In this document: positions 30,767 through 41,951 of the stretch, piece by piece | How the letters are laid out: the number at the start of each line of letters is the position of its first letter | How positions within the stretch are numbered: position 1 is the first letter of the stretch | From: Prorocentrum cordatum | Lineage: Eukaryota > Sar > Dinophyceae > Prorocentrales > Prorocentraceae | Length of the DNA stretch: 64,000 nucleotides | NCBI GenBank assembly: GCA_963575745.1 | Contig: CAUYUJ010020682.1 | Coordinates: forward strand, 464,501-528,500 | Reading direction: 5' to 3' | The notes under the pieces: model-generated | The model's database searches: none | What the model was told of the DNA's origin: nothing | Seen by the model: the letters and a program-made list of their open reading frames with translations, nothing else | Program-made: the position numbers and the translations under genes

Positions 30767-33700
30767 GTGGATGAGGCATTCATGGAACGATGCAGGCAAG
30801 AAAACATCATCCCGAAGAAGAATCATACCCTCAAGCAACTGAGTAAATGTCTCAGTCGGATATGCAGACACGCGCCCGACATACCACGCAATCTTGTGGG
30901 GGGCCTGACTTCATTCGACGATCATGATGGCTGGATTAACCTCGTAGAGCTCGTAAATGAGTTTCCGTGGCACAACGGACGAACGAGACAGGACGGGTAC
31001 AATCCCAAACAGGACGAGGCTAAAGTCATTGCCGCGAACTTATACGGCCGAACGGTGGACCAGCTGGCTGCCATCATGATGGAGATTGCACATGTCCGCG
31101 AACCAGACTGCGAAGAGAAACAACGCCTTCAGTTCAAAGTGTTCGTGCGGGATTCTGGCAAGCCCGACATCTTCATCCGTGCCTCTCAAGGGCACTCGTG
31201 GACGCTGAAGGCTCCATGGTCGTTGTACAAATATATTGTACTACACGACAACCTTGCCGGGAGACCGGCCCCATGCCCCGAGGTTGCCATGCGTGGCACT
31301 CGATGGGAAGCCTTTGAAGGCATCGTGTGGTCTGGCCTCTCTTGTCGTTCAGGACACAACTCGGAGAAAAGAGGGTCAGGCCGGTCGCACATCCACTTTG
31401 TACCGACGGTTCGCCGTCGCAGTGTGAAAAGTGGGTGGGACCCCGAGTCCACTCTCGTCATCTTTGTGGACTGGCGTCAGGCCCTGAAGGACGGAATAAA
31501 ATTTCGTTGGTCTGACAATGGCGTCCTTCTATCCGAGGGAAAAGAAGGTATCATTGAACCGTACTACATCTCCCACGTGGAAGATCTCACCACGGGGAAG
31601 CAATGGCGCAACCTAGAATATCTGGGCGATCGTACGGCGCGCGTCTCCACCGCTCTGATGTCGGCCCCGAGTGGGTGGACTGATGTGGGCAGTGCTAGCG
31701 TCAAGTATCTGTGGTCTCGTGACCAAGAGGGCATTGATCCTCCTACGGTCTACGGTCACAGAGAAGTTGGAGACCACTACAGCCCCACCACGCTGGGAAA
31801 CCAGCCTGAAGTCCACCAGATCTTCATGATCACCGAGAGTGAGGCTGGAAGCGCGGCTCCAAGCCGGGCTCCAAGCCAAGGGCCTAGTGCCATATCTTGG
31901 CAGGTCCTTAGCTCCTCAGATCTGGACCAGATCGCGGCCGCTCTAAATCCTGGGCAGGTGGAGCAATTGGCGGACAGACTGTACCAGCAAGACCCCTGGG
32001 CCGCTGGCCAGGGAGCCACGTCCGCCATGGTGACGCGTAATCGTCAGGCCATGCAGGGAAACCTGCCTGTCAATGGACTCCGACATGATACACCCGAACC
32101 GCAGGGAGACCCGCAGACGTTCGGCCGCATCTTCGGAGAGCCTGCTCGATTTGAGCAGATGCCTGGGAGCCCCTCGCATAGCATGCGCACGCCGAGGGGC
32201 ATGACCCCAGTGGCGACGCCACCAGCACAGTCTCCGTTCGGGACTCCTGGTCGCGCTGCCACAAATGGCACTCTCATGGAGAGGATCGTCGCGGCCAGAG
32301 CTGAGCATGGCACAGCTCTCTTGAACATGATGCCGCCCGGCACTCCAACGAGTCAGCAGGGAAACCTGCCCGGCACTCCAAGTCACCGCCGACCGCTTGC
32401 TGGCCAAACTACTGTTGCTGGAGTGCCTGATGACTACCGTGCAAGGGTGGCAGCTGCGGTGCAACAGGTGCAGAGTCACAATCTGCCCCACCCGAGTGGT
32501 CAGAGGCGGAGGCCGGCCCTGCCCTGGGAGCCAGAAGGTCCCAATCCACGGGATCCTGCTGGGCAACGAGCCTTCATCCCAGCCTTCAATGCTCACCAGA
32601 GCATGGCCCAGGGCCAGAGGCCAGCGCCAGCACACATGGATCCGCCACTGTACCCTGATGGGTCTAGAGTCCCGAACAGGTTTGTTCGCGAGATGGCGGA
32701 TCAGTTCCATAGCCTCACGAATGTGCGCTGCAGTGATCAGTCCATGTATCCGCACATGGCCTTCATGCCTGCGCCGACGACGCCAGGTGTGGCCGTCCAA
32801 CCCACTGCCCATTCGATACCATCAGGCAGTAGGGGTGTGCCTGACTATATCAGGCAGACGTACCACACCCAACAGGCGTGTTTTAGGCGCAGGCAGGCCG
32901 TGCAGAGTGTACGTGATCAGTCACGTGCAGCTGCGCTTGAGGTCGTGAGGAACAGAGGCTCACCCATGCGAGGAAACTCGCCCGCTGTGACGCCTGCTGC
33001 CTCCGCAACGGCAGTTCCTCCAGCCGTGGCTGCCGTAGCGCCGGAGGTGCTGGATCCCGCAGGGGATCCTCCAGCGGCCTTCATGGACTCCGAGACGGTC
33101 CTGGAGAGACAGCGGCGGGTGCACCCCAGAGCAGCAGATGTGGAAGTATTCACTGGGATGGAAGACACCTGTGCGGTATGCCTCGAGGAGTTTCAGCCGA
33201 GGGAAAGCGTTTACCGCTTGAGGTGTAACCACCTATTCCACGAGGAGTGCTGGAACTCGAATGTGGTGGGTCATGTTGCCAATCAGCGTGAGGGAGACCC
33301 TCAGCAACCACCATGTGCTATCTGCCGAGCGCCTGGCATTATAGCGTCACCATTTCCATGGACCGGCTCCTGCACTCAGGCCACTGAGCAAGCAGCGAGG
33401 GAGCTGCGGGAGTTGAGGGGCATGGTGGAGGAGATGACAGCCAGGATGCTGGACAGGCAGACAGCTCAGCCCCAGCAGCAGGGAAACCTGCCGGAGGAGG
33501 TGAGGCCGCCGATGGTGACGGGATACTTTGACCAGCTTATCCCGATGACGGCGCCTCAGCAGGGAAACCTGCCTAACACTCCACCTGTCGGACAGGTGGC
33601 TCCTCAAATGTCTCCCCAGAGCGGATGCGGGGCAGAGTTGGCGCTGGACCCTGAACAGCTGCGTGAGCTGCGTGTTCGGCATTTCCAGACCCAGATGGAT

Positions 33701-33916
33701 AATGCGCACACAACGTTCATGCTGGACGCCGACAATCCTGTGACTGAGAGTGCTTCGTTTGATCTCTCAGATTCCTCAGTGGCGACAGCGGCAACAGCAG
33801 TCAGGGCCGTCGAGCTCTCAGCTACAAACAAGGCGTTCGATGAGCGGCTGCAGTACAGGGATCACCTCACGAATGAGGGGTTGCAGGGCAGGACATCACC
33901 CTTCATTCGTATCTGA
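30767..33916 (+). CDS. Polyprotein block with Tpt1/KptA-like domain and RING-H2 finger, copy 2
   Basis: An uninterrupted 1,049-codon frame, a fragment of the element's first ORF. Residues 22-272 are Tpt1/KptA-like: LSKCLSRICRHAP (25-37), DGW (54-56), EKQRLQF (117-123), IRASQGHS (137-144), RGTRW (176-180; copy 1 has HGTRW), GRSHIHF (205-211) and SDNGVLLSEG. Arg34, His35, Arg138 and Arg206 match the Arg-His-Arg-Arg catalytic set of the family. A long Pro/Gln-rich linker follows. Then a RING-H2 finger (33170-33325) with all eight ligands and a short helix (LRELRGMVEEMTARMLDRQ) close the block. Tpt1 acts on RNA 2'-phosphates using NAD+, and RING fingers act in ubiquitin transfer. Their use by the element is unknown. 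Confidence 0.88.
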   Translation: MDEAFMERCRQENIIPKKNHTLKQLSKCLSRICRHAPDIPRNLVGGLTSFDDHDGWINLVELVNEFPWHNGRTRQDGYNPKQDEAKVIAANLYGRTVDQLAAIMMEIAHVREPDCEEKQRLQFKVFVRDSGKPDIFIRASQGHSWTLKAPWSLYKYIVLHDNLAGRPAPCPEVAMRGTRWEAFEGIVWSGLSCRSGHNSEKRGSGRSHIHFVPTVRRRSVKSGWDPESTLVIFVDWRQALKDGIKFRWSDNGVLLSEGKEGIIEPYYISHVEDLTTGKQWRNLEYLGDRTARVSTALMSAPSGWTDVGSASVKYLWSRDQEGIDPPTVYGHREVGDHYSPTTLGNQPEVHQIFMITESEAGSAAPSRAPSQGPSAISWQVLSSSDLDQIAAALNPGQVEQLADRLYQQDPWAAGQGATSAMVTRNRQAMQGNLPVNGLRHDTPEPQGDPQTFGRIFGEPARFEQMPGSPSHSMRTPRGMTPVATPPAQSPFGTPGRAATNGTLMERIVAARAEHGTALLNMMPPGTPTSQQGNLPGTPSHRRPLAGQTTVAGVPDDYRARVAAAVQQVQSHNLPHPSGQRRRPALPWEPEGPNPRDPAGQRAFIPAFNAHQSMAQGQRPAPAHMDPPLYPDGSRVPNRFVREMADQFHSLTNVRCSDQSMYPHMAFMPAPTTPGVAVQPTAHSIPSGSRGVPDYIRQTYHTQQACFRRRQAVQSVRDQSRAAALEVVRNRGSPMRGNSPAVTPAASATAVPPAVAAVAPEVLDPAGDPPAAFMDSETVLERQRRVHPRAADVEVFTGMEDTCAVCLEEFQPRESVYRLRCNHLFHEECWNSNVVGHVANQREGDPQQPPCAICRAPGIIASPFPWTGSCTQATEQAARELRELRGMVEEMTARMLDRQTAQPQQQGNLPEEVRPPMVTGYFDQLIPMTAPQQGNLPNTPPVGQVAPQMSPQSGCGAELALDPEQLRELRVRHFQTQMDNAHTTFMLDADNPVTESASFDLSDSSVATAATAVRAVELSATNKAFDERLQYRDHLTNEGLQGRTSPFIRI
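30827..31585 (+). other. Tpt1/KptA-like domain, copy 2
   Basis: Domain extent inside the 30767-33916 frame, from KNHTLKQLSK to IIEPYYISHV. About 250 residues, slightly longer than bacterial KptA (about 180-200) because of an insertion between the KQRLQF strand region and the DGW helix, and another before GRSHIHF. Confidence 0.85.
33170..33325 (+). other. RING-H2 finger, copy 2
   Basis: C-x2-C-x14-C-x-H-x2-H-x2-C-x21-C-x2-C. The ligands are unchanged from copy 1 (13556-13711), while linker residues around it differ. Confidence 0.87.
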
Positions 33917-35075
33917 CGCTGACGAGACGCACCACCCGCGAGCAGCATACGAGCATACGTGACGAGCATGCCAACTGGCGGGAGGAGCAGGGCGTTCAGG
34001 CTCAGAACGTGTCGTACTTCCAGTACATCGACCTGGCACGTATGGCCGAAGGCAGGCCGGGTGCCAGCACATCGCGGGGACACCCGCCAGGGAGTACGAC
34101 CGAATTGCGGGGAAACCCGCCAGATGGCCCAGCTGGCACTTCAGAAACAGTGCACATCAAGAAGCCCCTAGTAAGACTTTCCTGGATGATGGTGGAAACT
34201 CTATCCTCATCGACGTAGGCTCGAAGATCAACATCATGTGAGAAAATACGAGCCGCAAGTTTGTCCAGGCTGCTGAGGCACATGGTCGTTCTTGTACGTT
34301 TGAACCCCGTCCTCGTCTGAACATCAACGGGGTGGGCGAGGGGTCGGCCCCGGCGGATACCGTAGGCACTTTCAGTATTGCCTGCGAGTACCAGGGCTCG
34401 ACCCAGCTCGATTCGTACAAGACGAACATTGTGTCAGGCTGTGGCAAAGACCTGCCAGCCATCCTGGGCCTCGACAGTACGCAGGACAAGCGCACTATTA
34501 TTGTGCTCGAGCGAGGCCAGGTCAAGATGGAACTCCCCGAGGGCTCCAAGATCATGCCGGCGACGAAGTTGCCATCAGGGCACCTGTCAATCAGGTGTGA
34601 TCGATTCGGAGCTGCGGGGCAACCCGCCTCGAGCGCAAGCAGCACGTCGTTCCAGTCGGTGCTGACAGGCGAGCCGACCCCGGCGCAGGAGCGCAAGCAA
34701 TTGCAGGGAAACCTGCCTCAGGGGTTGCTGGAGACTCTCGCCAAAGCGACGATGAGAGGCGACAGCATCGACGATCTAGAGACGTTCGATTGCTTCGTAG
34801 CCAGGACACTGGCCCAGCATGGTGGATGCGTACCCATGGACGCTGTACGGTCCCGCCGGAAGATAGTGATGGGGTACACGAACCATGAGCTGCAGACGGT
34901 CAACGACGCGAGGTCGAAAGGCCTGTTGAAGCAATTGATGGATAATCCATTTATGCTGGCTACTTTTGCAGAGCAATCCGCCTCTGAGGCCACGGCGCGC
35001 TGCAGCGCTGAGCTCCAGCATCTGAGGGGGGCCCAGATGCTGGCAGACGTTGTAGGCGCATCTTCTTTATCTTGA
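33917..35075 (+). pseudogene. Aspartic protease region, copy 2
   Basis: Same region as 14270-15473. SILIDVGSKINI is followed by TGA near 34240, which kills the protease. The distal part 34332-35075 is open and shows DLPAILGLDST, which fits the ILGxD strand of copia proteases, and PSGHLSIRC. A 30-nt in-frame deletion between CAGG repeats near 34520 removes ten residues present in copy 1. It ends at the conserved TGA (35073-35075). Confidence 0.75.
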
Positions 35076-35112
35076 AGATGGCAGGGCGACGCTGCCCCCT
35101 CGTCGTCTTGCC
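35073..35112 (+). promoter_or_regulatory. Conserved in-frame TGA and 12-bp stem-loop, copy 2
   Basis: TGA, spacer AGAT, then GGCAGGGCGACG (35080-35091) paired with CGTCGTCTTGCC (35101-35112). The stem is the same as in copy 1. The loop differs by one base (CTGCCCCCT against CCGCCCCCT). The downstream frame is open to 35694. Confidence 0.65.
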
Positions 35113-36414
35113 TGATGGCCGAAAGGTCAGGGGGCAACAAGGACAGCGGGGCAACCTGCCTTAGCAAAAGAGCTTTTGTCATTGAAGATACGAGAGAGGC
35201 TTGCGCCGACCACCGCACCCGAGGTTATATCTGTGATCGTATGTCCCACAACGAGCTTATGACGACTGTGGGCACAGATTACCTGGGTGCTGTGATCAGT
35301 GGAGATTACATTCTAATATGGATTAGTACCCCGGGTGACTGGTATGCACGAGCTCCAGGGAAAAGAGTGGCCCCACATTGGTCACGTATCCAAAACCTTT
35401 TGATAAAAGCCAGGAAGCTCCGTATGAAAATCATAATGTTTGGTCCCCCAGGATACGTTTGGAAGTTATCCCCAGTACGTGATACTCTGGAAGATCTTAA
35501 GTTGTCAGTGATACGGATGCGTTTGTGTCATTTCGGTATTCGGTTCAATATGCAAGACAGTTCACCGAGTGGTACCTATATGCAGGTAGCAACATCAATA
35601 CCGATCAGCTCTAAGCTGTGGGCATGTACGTGCAAATTGGCGATACCACAACATGTGTTGGATTGGTACGGCCAAACGGTACGACATGCTGAATAGCGAG
35701 CTCAGACACGCACCACACTCATCCGTCACCTTAACGACAAAATCCTGGGAAGCACCACCACGCACGGAAACGTGCCTATATACCTGAACACCTATATACG
35801 CACGGACCACAACATTCATCACTATGTGACGACCAACAAGGGAGGACCGAAATGGTCTGATGTTATCCGACGTGTAACAATTCACCTGGATACCAAAACG
35901 GTTATTCAGGATATTGCAGTAGCCGATCAACCAACAGGATATGATTGGCATGCACCACTACCTGCAGGGGTTGCCAACATCAGCACACGGCTGTACTGGC
36001 AACCCGAGGAACCGGTTGCTCGGAAACGAGCCTACTCAATCACCACAGAAACCTAAACGCGTCATCATAGATGACTGTCTTTCCCCCCTCCCGACTCTGG
36101 CGATTGACGCACGTACCCACTCAACAACGACGATGGGCACACAGACCGGTGAACAAGACGAGCAAGTCTTACTTACGGAGTCGCGTATCAAGCAGAAGGA
36201 AAGGCTCAAAGCCGAAAAGGAAGCAGGCATCAAGCTTCGCCGCATTAAAAAGTACGTTGAAGACGGAAACGACGATTGCGGTGACGACTTGTCGGTACTC
36301 GGACAGGATCTTATGGCGACCTGGAGCACCGACGTCCCTGTGGAGCTTATAAGCTCCGATGAGGGCGATGACCTGTTCCTTACCCTCCCCGCATCTATGC
36401 CCGACACACGCTGA
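35076..36414 (+). pseudogene. First methyltransferase-like module and acidic linker, copy 2
   Basis: GPPGYVWKLSPVRDTLEDLK, RMRLCHFGIRF, TYMQVATS and CTCKLAIPQHVLDWYG are in one frame here (35115-35696), so this copy gives the better reading of the module. TAG at 35694 replaces TGG of copy 1. A 2-nt loss near 36016 and another near 36405 shift frames. Confidence 0.6.
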
Positions 36415-38266
36415 CATATGTAGCATAGTAGCTACTCTATGCTATGGTCACAATAACTGCGTGGATATGTTGGAGCTTTGTGGAGGTGAGGGTGGCATCT
36501 CAGAGCTTGCCTTCTCAAGGGGTCTCTCCTCAGGGGGCAACTTAGACAAGACTACATGTGCCAACCTGGGCGATCCCTCGGTGCAGCGAGCTGTAGATCA
36601 CTACTTCGCAATATGCTACGTACGAGTTGCCATGCTACAGCCCAGTTGCCGCACCACAGGACCACCCTCCTACTACAACTATAAAGTGAATCGCAATACT
36701 TGGGAACAGCACCATAAAGAAGATTTACCACGCGTAACTTATTGTAGTAAAATTGCTGTTGCTCGAAATAACGTACGGAGGTGGTTTATACGCGAACAAC
36801 CCTCAGGTACATGGGTGGCTGAGATTTCCCCATGGAAAGAACTTGCCAACCGACCACATATTACAACCGTACGCATTGACCAATGTGCGACGGGACTCAA
36901 AGATACGGCTGGTGACTACATCAAGAAGCCGACAACTGTCACCGGCAACGACGAGACGATTCTTAAACCCTTTGAGCGACTCAAATGCAACGGTCAGCAT
37001 GTGCACGCACAATTGTGCAACCGAGAGCTTTTACTGGCACAAGAATACACTCGACGACTGCAGTCTGCCTTTGTGGAAGCCGTCTATTTGGCGAAAGCCA
37101 TTGACACCACGCGCGGAGACGCGCCTACACGCACTGCATATGCTTACCCTGCCGACCTTCCTGATCAAGCTGAACCAGGAGAAAGTATGAGACGCATCGG
37201 CGATCGTATCATCCCAAAAGTGGCTACATGCCCAGCATGCATCGACAATGTCCGAAAGGACAGTCCTAGCCATAACAGAGATCCTACACAGTGTAAGTAT
37301 CATGACTCTATCTCCGTATATTGGCCATGTCCTGCATGCCAAAGGGATCTTACGAGAAGCAAGGGTGTTAAGAACCACCTCGATACGGAACCCGGTAAAT
37401 GTCGTTTCGCTGAACCGTTTAAACTTCCAGATGATCATGGCCCCGAAGGCAAGAATGTGCCAGTTTGGTGGAAGCCCTTACCCAAACCTGGTGAGGGCCA
37501 AGCTTCAGCATCAGGTGGCCGCCAAGGCGCACACGCCAGGCCACCACGACCACGATCCTTCGGGAACGCTGATCCGACATCTGGTGCCAGCAGTTACGAC
37601 ATGCTACGAGACGCGCCCGAGCGTGGAAACACGCCTTCTGCGTCTTCTGGCGAACCGCCACAGTTAGCGGCCCGCCGCGGCCGCCTACAAGGCGTACCAC
37701 CACCACCAGATGCAGTAGACGAAGGAGACCGACTGCGGAGAGCTACAAGGGACCCTCTTGCCTCGACCGGCTCGGGGGCTCCACGACTACCCGACTGGAC
37801 GAGATTTGATACCCAACACAGTCTGCAAAATCTCCGTAGTCACGAACCTCATGTCGTTAAAAAGGAACTCCGTAAATTGCACCTACGGTGGTGCCATGCG
37901 AAGGAACCCAAGATGAGGCTAATCCTAGACAAAGTGGGACTGGACAGCGCTCGTCTAAATATGATCAAAGAAGGTTGTGACACCTGTCGGGAATGTAGAG
38001 CATGGGAACGTCAAGGAAATTCAACACTACCTTTGGTAAGCCTTCCTGGAAATTGGCTCGATGAAGGTGAAATGGATCTCATGTTTTACAAGAAACGGAC
38101 CATAATTCACATTATGGACCGTTGTATTCGCCTGGCAGCAGGCCAAGAAATCTCCGACAGAGAACGTGACATTATATTCGACGCCTACCACTATTGCTGG
38201 ATTGCCTATCATGGACCCTTCAAAGTCTTGTACTCAGATGGAGAAGGCGCCCTGAATGAACAATGA
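36359..38266 (+). pseudogene. Methyltransferase-like module 2, C2HC finger and integrase N-terminus/core start, copy 2
   Basis: A 635-codon frame. VDMLELCGGEGGISEL (about 36462-36509) and MLQPSCRTTGPPSYYN resemble cytosine methyltransferase motifs I and IV. TVRIDQCATGLKDT with KKPTTVTGND and CNGQHVH completes the module. CPACQRDLTRSKGVKNHLD with a later Cys is a C-x2-C-x12-H-x7-C finger. Then come the integrase zinc site (LHLRWCHAK and GCDTCREC), MDLMFYKK with the first catalytic Asp, and LYSDGEGAL with the second. A 4-base TGAA duplication at about 38255 ends the frame just after the second Asp. Confidence 0.75.
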
Positions 38267-38955
38267 TACTGCCAAGGCCATGATGGCGAATAAGGGTGCA
38301 ACGCTCCGTATCCGAGCGCCTGGCCAACACGCGACTTCGATCGAGTCGCGAAGCGGTATTCTCAGGGGCGTTCTCCACATGATTGAGGAAGAGCTGAACT
38401 GACACAACATCCCTGTTGTATTCACAAGAGTATTGGCTGAAGGCATCTTCGTCACCAACGCCTTTACGTTTTACAGCGGAGTCTCGCCATGCCAAGCACA
38501 CGCTGGACGACAGCCCTCCTTTCCTCCTGACCTCGACACCCTTGATTTCCCTAAGGGGCCCGAGACGTCAGGTCATGAACGAGAACGTCGTGCGAGGGAA
38601 GTTCGCCTAGAAGCAATAACTCAAGCCACGTCTGTGGCCAAGACAAATCGTGCTCTCAGGGCTAAAACGGCCCCAGATGGTGCTCGCCTTTATTCAGCAG
38701 GGGATCTGGTCGACTACCATCGACCTACTGCCACTAAGGGCGATCATGGTGGCTGGAATGGCCCATTTCCTGTGATCCGTAACGTGCCCGAAAGAGGGCG
38801 CATCGTTGTCAAGGCAGGATCTGGCGAGGTAATTGTAATGTATCCTGATGCTCGTCACACGCTGTACATTGAATGCCTCCTTACACGGGAACTTGGCATG
38901 GACAGCGTGGCCATGCATACCGCCCTTACATATGTGGCACACCTTGGCGCAGGGA
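38267..38955 (+). pseudogene. Integrase C-terminal part, copy 2
   Basis: Holds SIESRSG with the catalytic Glu in a separate frame, then 38433 onward an open frame with GARLYSAGDLVDYHRP and NGPFPVIRN. An extra-base shift in GGGAAAATTTGCC near 38950 destroys one hairpin that is intact in copy 1 (19328). Confidence 0.7.
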
Positions 38956-40947
38956 AAATTTGCCAAAGTCTTCGGCTACATTCCAGACTACAAGGGGAAC
39001 CTCAATCTTTCAGACGACAGAAAGTTTCACCCGCACGTACATCTTGCATTACAATATCTCGTGCGAAACTATTTCCGAGTTGAACGCGTAGTAACAGTTA
39101 GATTGGCCAAGAGTGTGTCCTATCTACCTGCAGTAAAGTACGCCGCCGGGTCTACGCTGATCCACTATGATAACGACGTTAACCCAGCCTACCACTATTA
39201 TGTAAGTGTGGGCGCTGGCCTGAACATTTCTCAAATCACTGGCAGCACTCACTCCAGACTCATCCAATGCTTGACATCACATGTTCCTTCCTCAGGATTT
39301 CATGACGACCTGGCCAAGTATCAGCACTCAGGCACCACGTCTGGAGAACACGACCCGCCTGGAAACAGGCCTCCACCAGACACCCCAGGTGCTTCATCAC
39401 CAAGTGAAGGCCGTCTGTCTACAATCTACGAAGAAACTGAGGAACATGATATAGAAACTATGATGCTGGAAGAGTGGTACGATGAGCTACGTATGGACCT
39501 TCATCCCACGACGATCACCGGCGATCATCTTTACTGCGTCCCAACAACCATGCTGCCAGACCAATGCGGTCTGATTTCAGCATCCGTGGACGAGGAAGAT
39601 ATCGTAGTGTCAGAAACGCTCGGAGACGAGCCTGAACCACAAGAGCCTTGTCTTGTCTCTCCGTGCTCAACTACACCTGACGAGGGCTATTCTCTTGACG
39701 GTGATGAACATGGTCCTTATGTTGAATTATGTTTCACGCCAGAAATGTCAAAGGTAGTGTTGGATCAGACTCAACTTGCACAGCTCGACACTGGTATGGT
39801 CGAAACGATGAGAGCATATGCATCCTCGGCTGCTAAACGTGCTGTGGTAGTGAAGGAAGACGACCTACTCACCAAAGCCGACATAGCAGCACACCCTAAA
39901 GAGGTCAGTGAAGCTTTGTACACCGAACTCAAGGTCTGGCTTGATAACCGGTGCTTTGCGATGTATGACCTATCTAAAGCTTCCAACATCATGACATCCA
40001 GATATGTATATAAGTGGAAGTTTGTAAAGGTAGGTACCGAGAACGTTAAGACCATCCGTCTCAGACTTGTCCTTCGTGGTTTTATGGACACTGAGGCGTT
40101 CGATGTGGAAACCTTCTCAGGAACTGCTCGAAGGCAGTCCCAGAGGCTCCTGGCAAGTGAGGCGGCATGTCATCCAGAGTGGATCTTAGCATCCATGGAT
40201 ATCGACAAGGCGTTCCTCAAGGGTTCGACCTACGAGGATCTTGCTCATGCCACCGGCGAGGAAACTCGCATGGTTTGCTTCGCTCTTCCACCAGGAAGCG
40301 CCCAGGTACTTCGTACACTGCCCGGCTTTTCGCCCTATGGTGAAAGCCGACGCTGCCTCGGGTGCCTCAAGCCAGGGACGGGTACAAAGGACGCCCAAAG
40401 AGCTTTCTCCCTCAAGCTTCGTACGACCACACGAGCTATAGGCCTTACACCGACAAGTTATGATCCTGAATTTGAATTCAGTCAAGATCTGTTGACAGCA
40501 AAACATGTTGACGACATCAATATGACAGGCCTAGAGAAAAATATAGACGACTATGTACAACGTGTCGAAAAGGTGTTTGGTAAATGCAAGGTTAACAAAC
40601 ATTCCTTTACGAACTGCGCCGTTCGCTATAGCAAAAATGACCAAGGGGATGTGATCATGGACCAGGACGAGTACATTAAACAACTACGTCCTATCACACG
40701 CGCCGAATTCACAGGAGCGGCGGCCGATGCCAAAGCCACCAAACTCATCGCCGACATGTTTGTCAGTCTGCGAGGAGCCCTCGCCTACGCCCTTCTTACT
40801 CAAGTCTGGCTTATGGTGCATGTGGTCTCTCTAAATCCAAGAGCCCACCAACCTACAAGTCAGGCGACTGAATGCTGTGACGCGAAAGCTGATCAGCAGC
40901 CCGAAACGCATCACCTTCCCTCGGGTGAAACCGACAAACGAAGTTGA
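38956..40947 (+). pseudogene. Integrase-RT linker and reverse transcriptase, copy 2
   Basis: One frame of about 660 codons. After an acidic linker, RT shows SRYVYKWKFVKVG, LRLVLRGFMDTEAFDVETFS, motif A MDIDKAFLKG (40195-40224), GTKDAQRAFSLKL and motif C KHVDDI (40501-40518). HVDD in both copies suggests the Tyr-to-His change is a family feature. The frame is lost near 40835 just before RNase H. Confidence 0.88.
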
Positions 40948-41560
40948 CATACATAGTGATTCGGGGTATCGGAAGCTCACCGGGGAGGAGGGCGATGAGA
41001 CCAAGGGCTACGGCATGCGCGGGGCCAACGTACTACGGCGAGGAAATTCGCCTCAAGGCAAACCCGTCTTTCACCTTTGTGACGGACTATGTAAATAACA
41101 TCGACTGCAGGTGAGGTCCAGCTATGCCGCTGAAGCACTTGCAGCTGCACACAATCTTGATGAGTGCTACCCTACGCTCATCACTCTCCACGAGCTCAAG
41201 GCAGGGGCCCTGACTCCACGACAACTACGAGACATGCGTGAAGTTGGAGGCCTAGCCATTAAGGTATCCCTCACCATAGACGCTGAGTCTGTATACAAAT
41301 CGTTATCCAGCAAAGATCTTAATATACCGACGGAACTGACTTTGCTGGGACATATCAGCTGGATACGTGAGCTCACGAATATAGATATAGTTCATAATGT
41401 GCAGTGGTGTGATACTAGAGATATGACCGCATATGGGCATACTAAGGGGAGTATCGATCGGGAGCTACTTTTGGAAGTGATGTCAGGTAATCAGTCATTC
41501 AAGTATGACGTGAAGCAGTTTGTTCCCTTTTCGGGGTCCCGAGGACAGAAACAAGCCTAA
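40877..41560 (+). pseudogene. RNase H, copy 2
   Basis: DSGYRKL, SSYAAEALAA and TIDAESVYKSLS match the first three acidic positions. The fourth reads TAYGHTKG (Asp to Tyr; copy 1 has TADGHTKG). TAA at 41096-41098 replaces a CAC/CAA-type codon. The domain is therefore broken and catalytically damaged. Confidence 0.85.
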
Positions 41561-41951
41561 GTCTAACCAGTTTCAGTCTGTCCTTGTTGTCCCCGCGGCC
41601 CAGTTTGCCAGCATGGGCGCCTAATACAGAGGCGCCCTTCTAGGTGCTCGGAGACGAGCCTTCCACTTCACGCTTGGTAACGAGCCTGTTCAGTTGATTC
41701 AGGCTCTTTGCTCTAATACCCGATTGCTCGGAGAGGTATAGCCTGTTTGGCTTGCCTCTAGCCGGGCCGATAGCCCTTTGATGTCCAAGGGGCTATCCCA
41801 TATTTGCGTGAAATACTTTGCGAGGAAACTCGCCTTACAGTCCGGTGTTAGGCCAGACTGTACGCACTGTTTTTCTTGCAAACAGTCGTGCGCGCGGCCT
41901 TTGTAGAGCCTAGCGGCTGCGCGGCTATACTCTCCGTCTCCTCCCCTCCCG
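41561..41951 (+). other. 3' untranslated region of copy 2
   Basis: Homologous to 21962-22342, with three hairpins at about 41646, 41672 and 41819 and the pyrimidine-rich tract just before the LTR. Confidence 0.8.

Larger units (their letters stand above)
26639..41835 (+). repeat. Family of GNRA-loop hairpins in copy 2
   Basis: Same sites as in copy 1, plus 26639 (GCTCGGCAACGAGCC) and 26742 (GCGCGGCAACGCGCC) in the part deleted from copy 1. Differences between copies mostly keep pairing and the GNRA loop: GAGA against GAAA at 29295/9656 and 37113/17512, GAAA against GAGA at the 22037/41647 pair, and the stem swap at 30653 (GCCGG/CCGGC) against 11035 (GCGGG/CCCGC). Damaged ones include about 34075 (GACA loop) and 38948. 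Confidence 0.92.

Noticed and set aside
30767-31600. Tpt1 domain as a captured host gene next to, not within, the element
   Set aside because: It occupies the same place in both copies, lies between Gag and protease in continuous frame with the RING block, and carries the element's hairpins on both sides.
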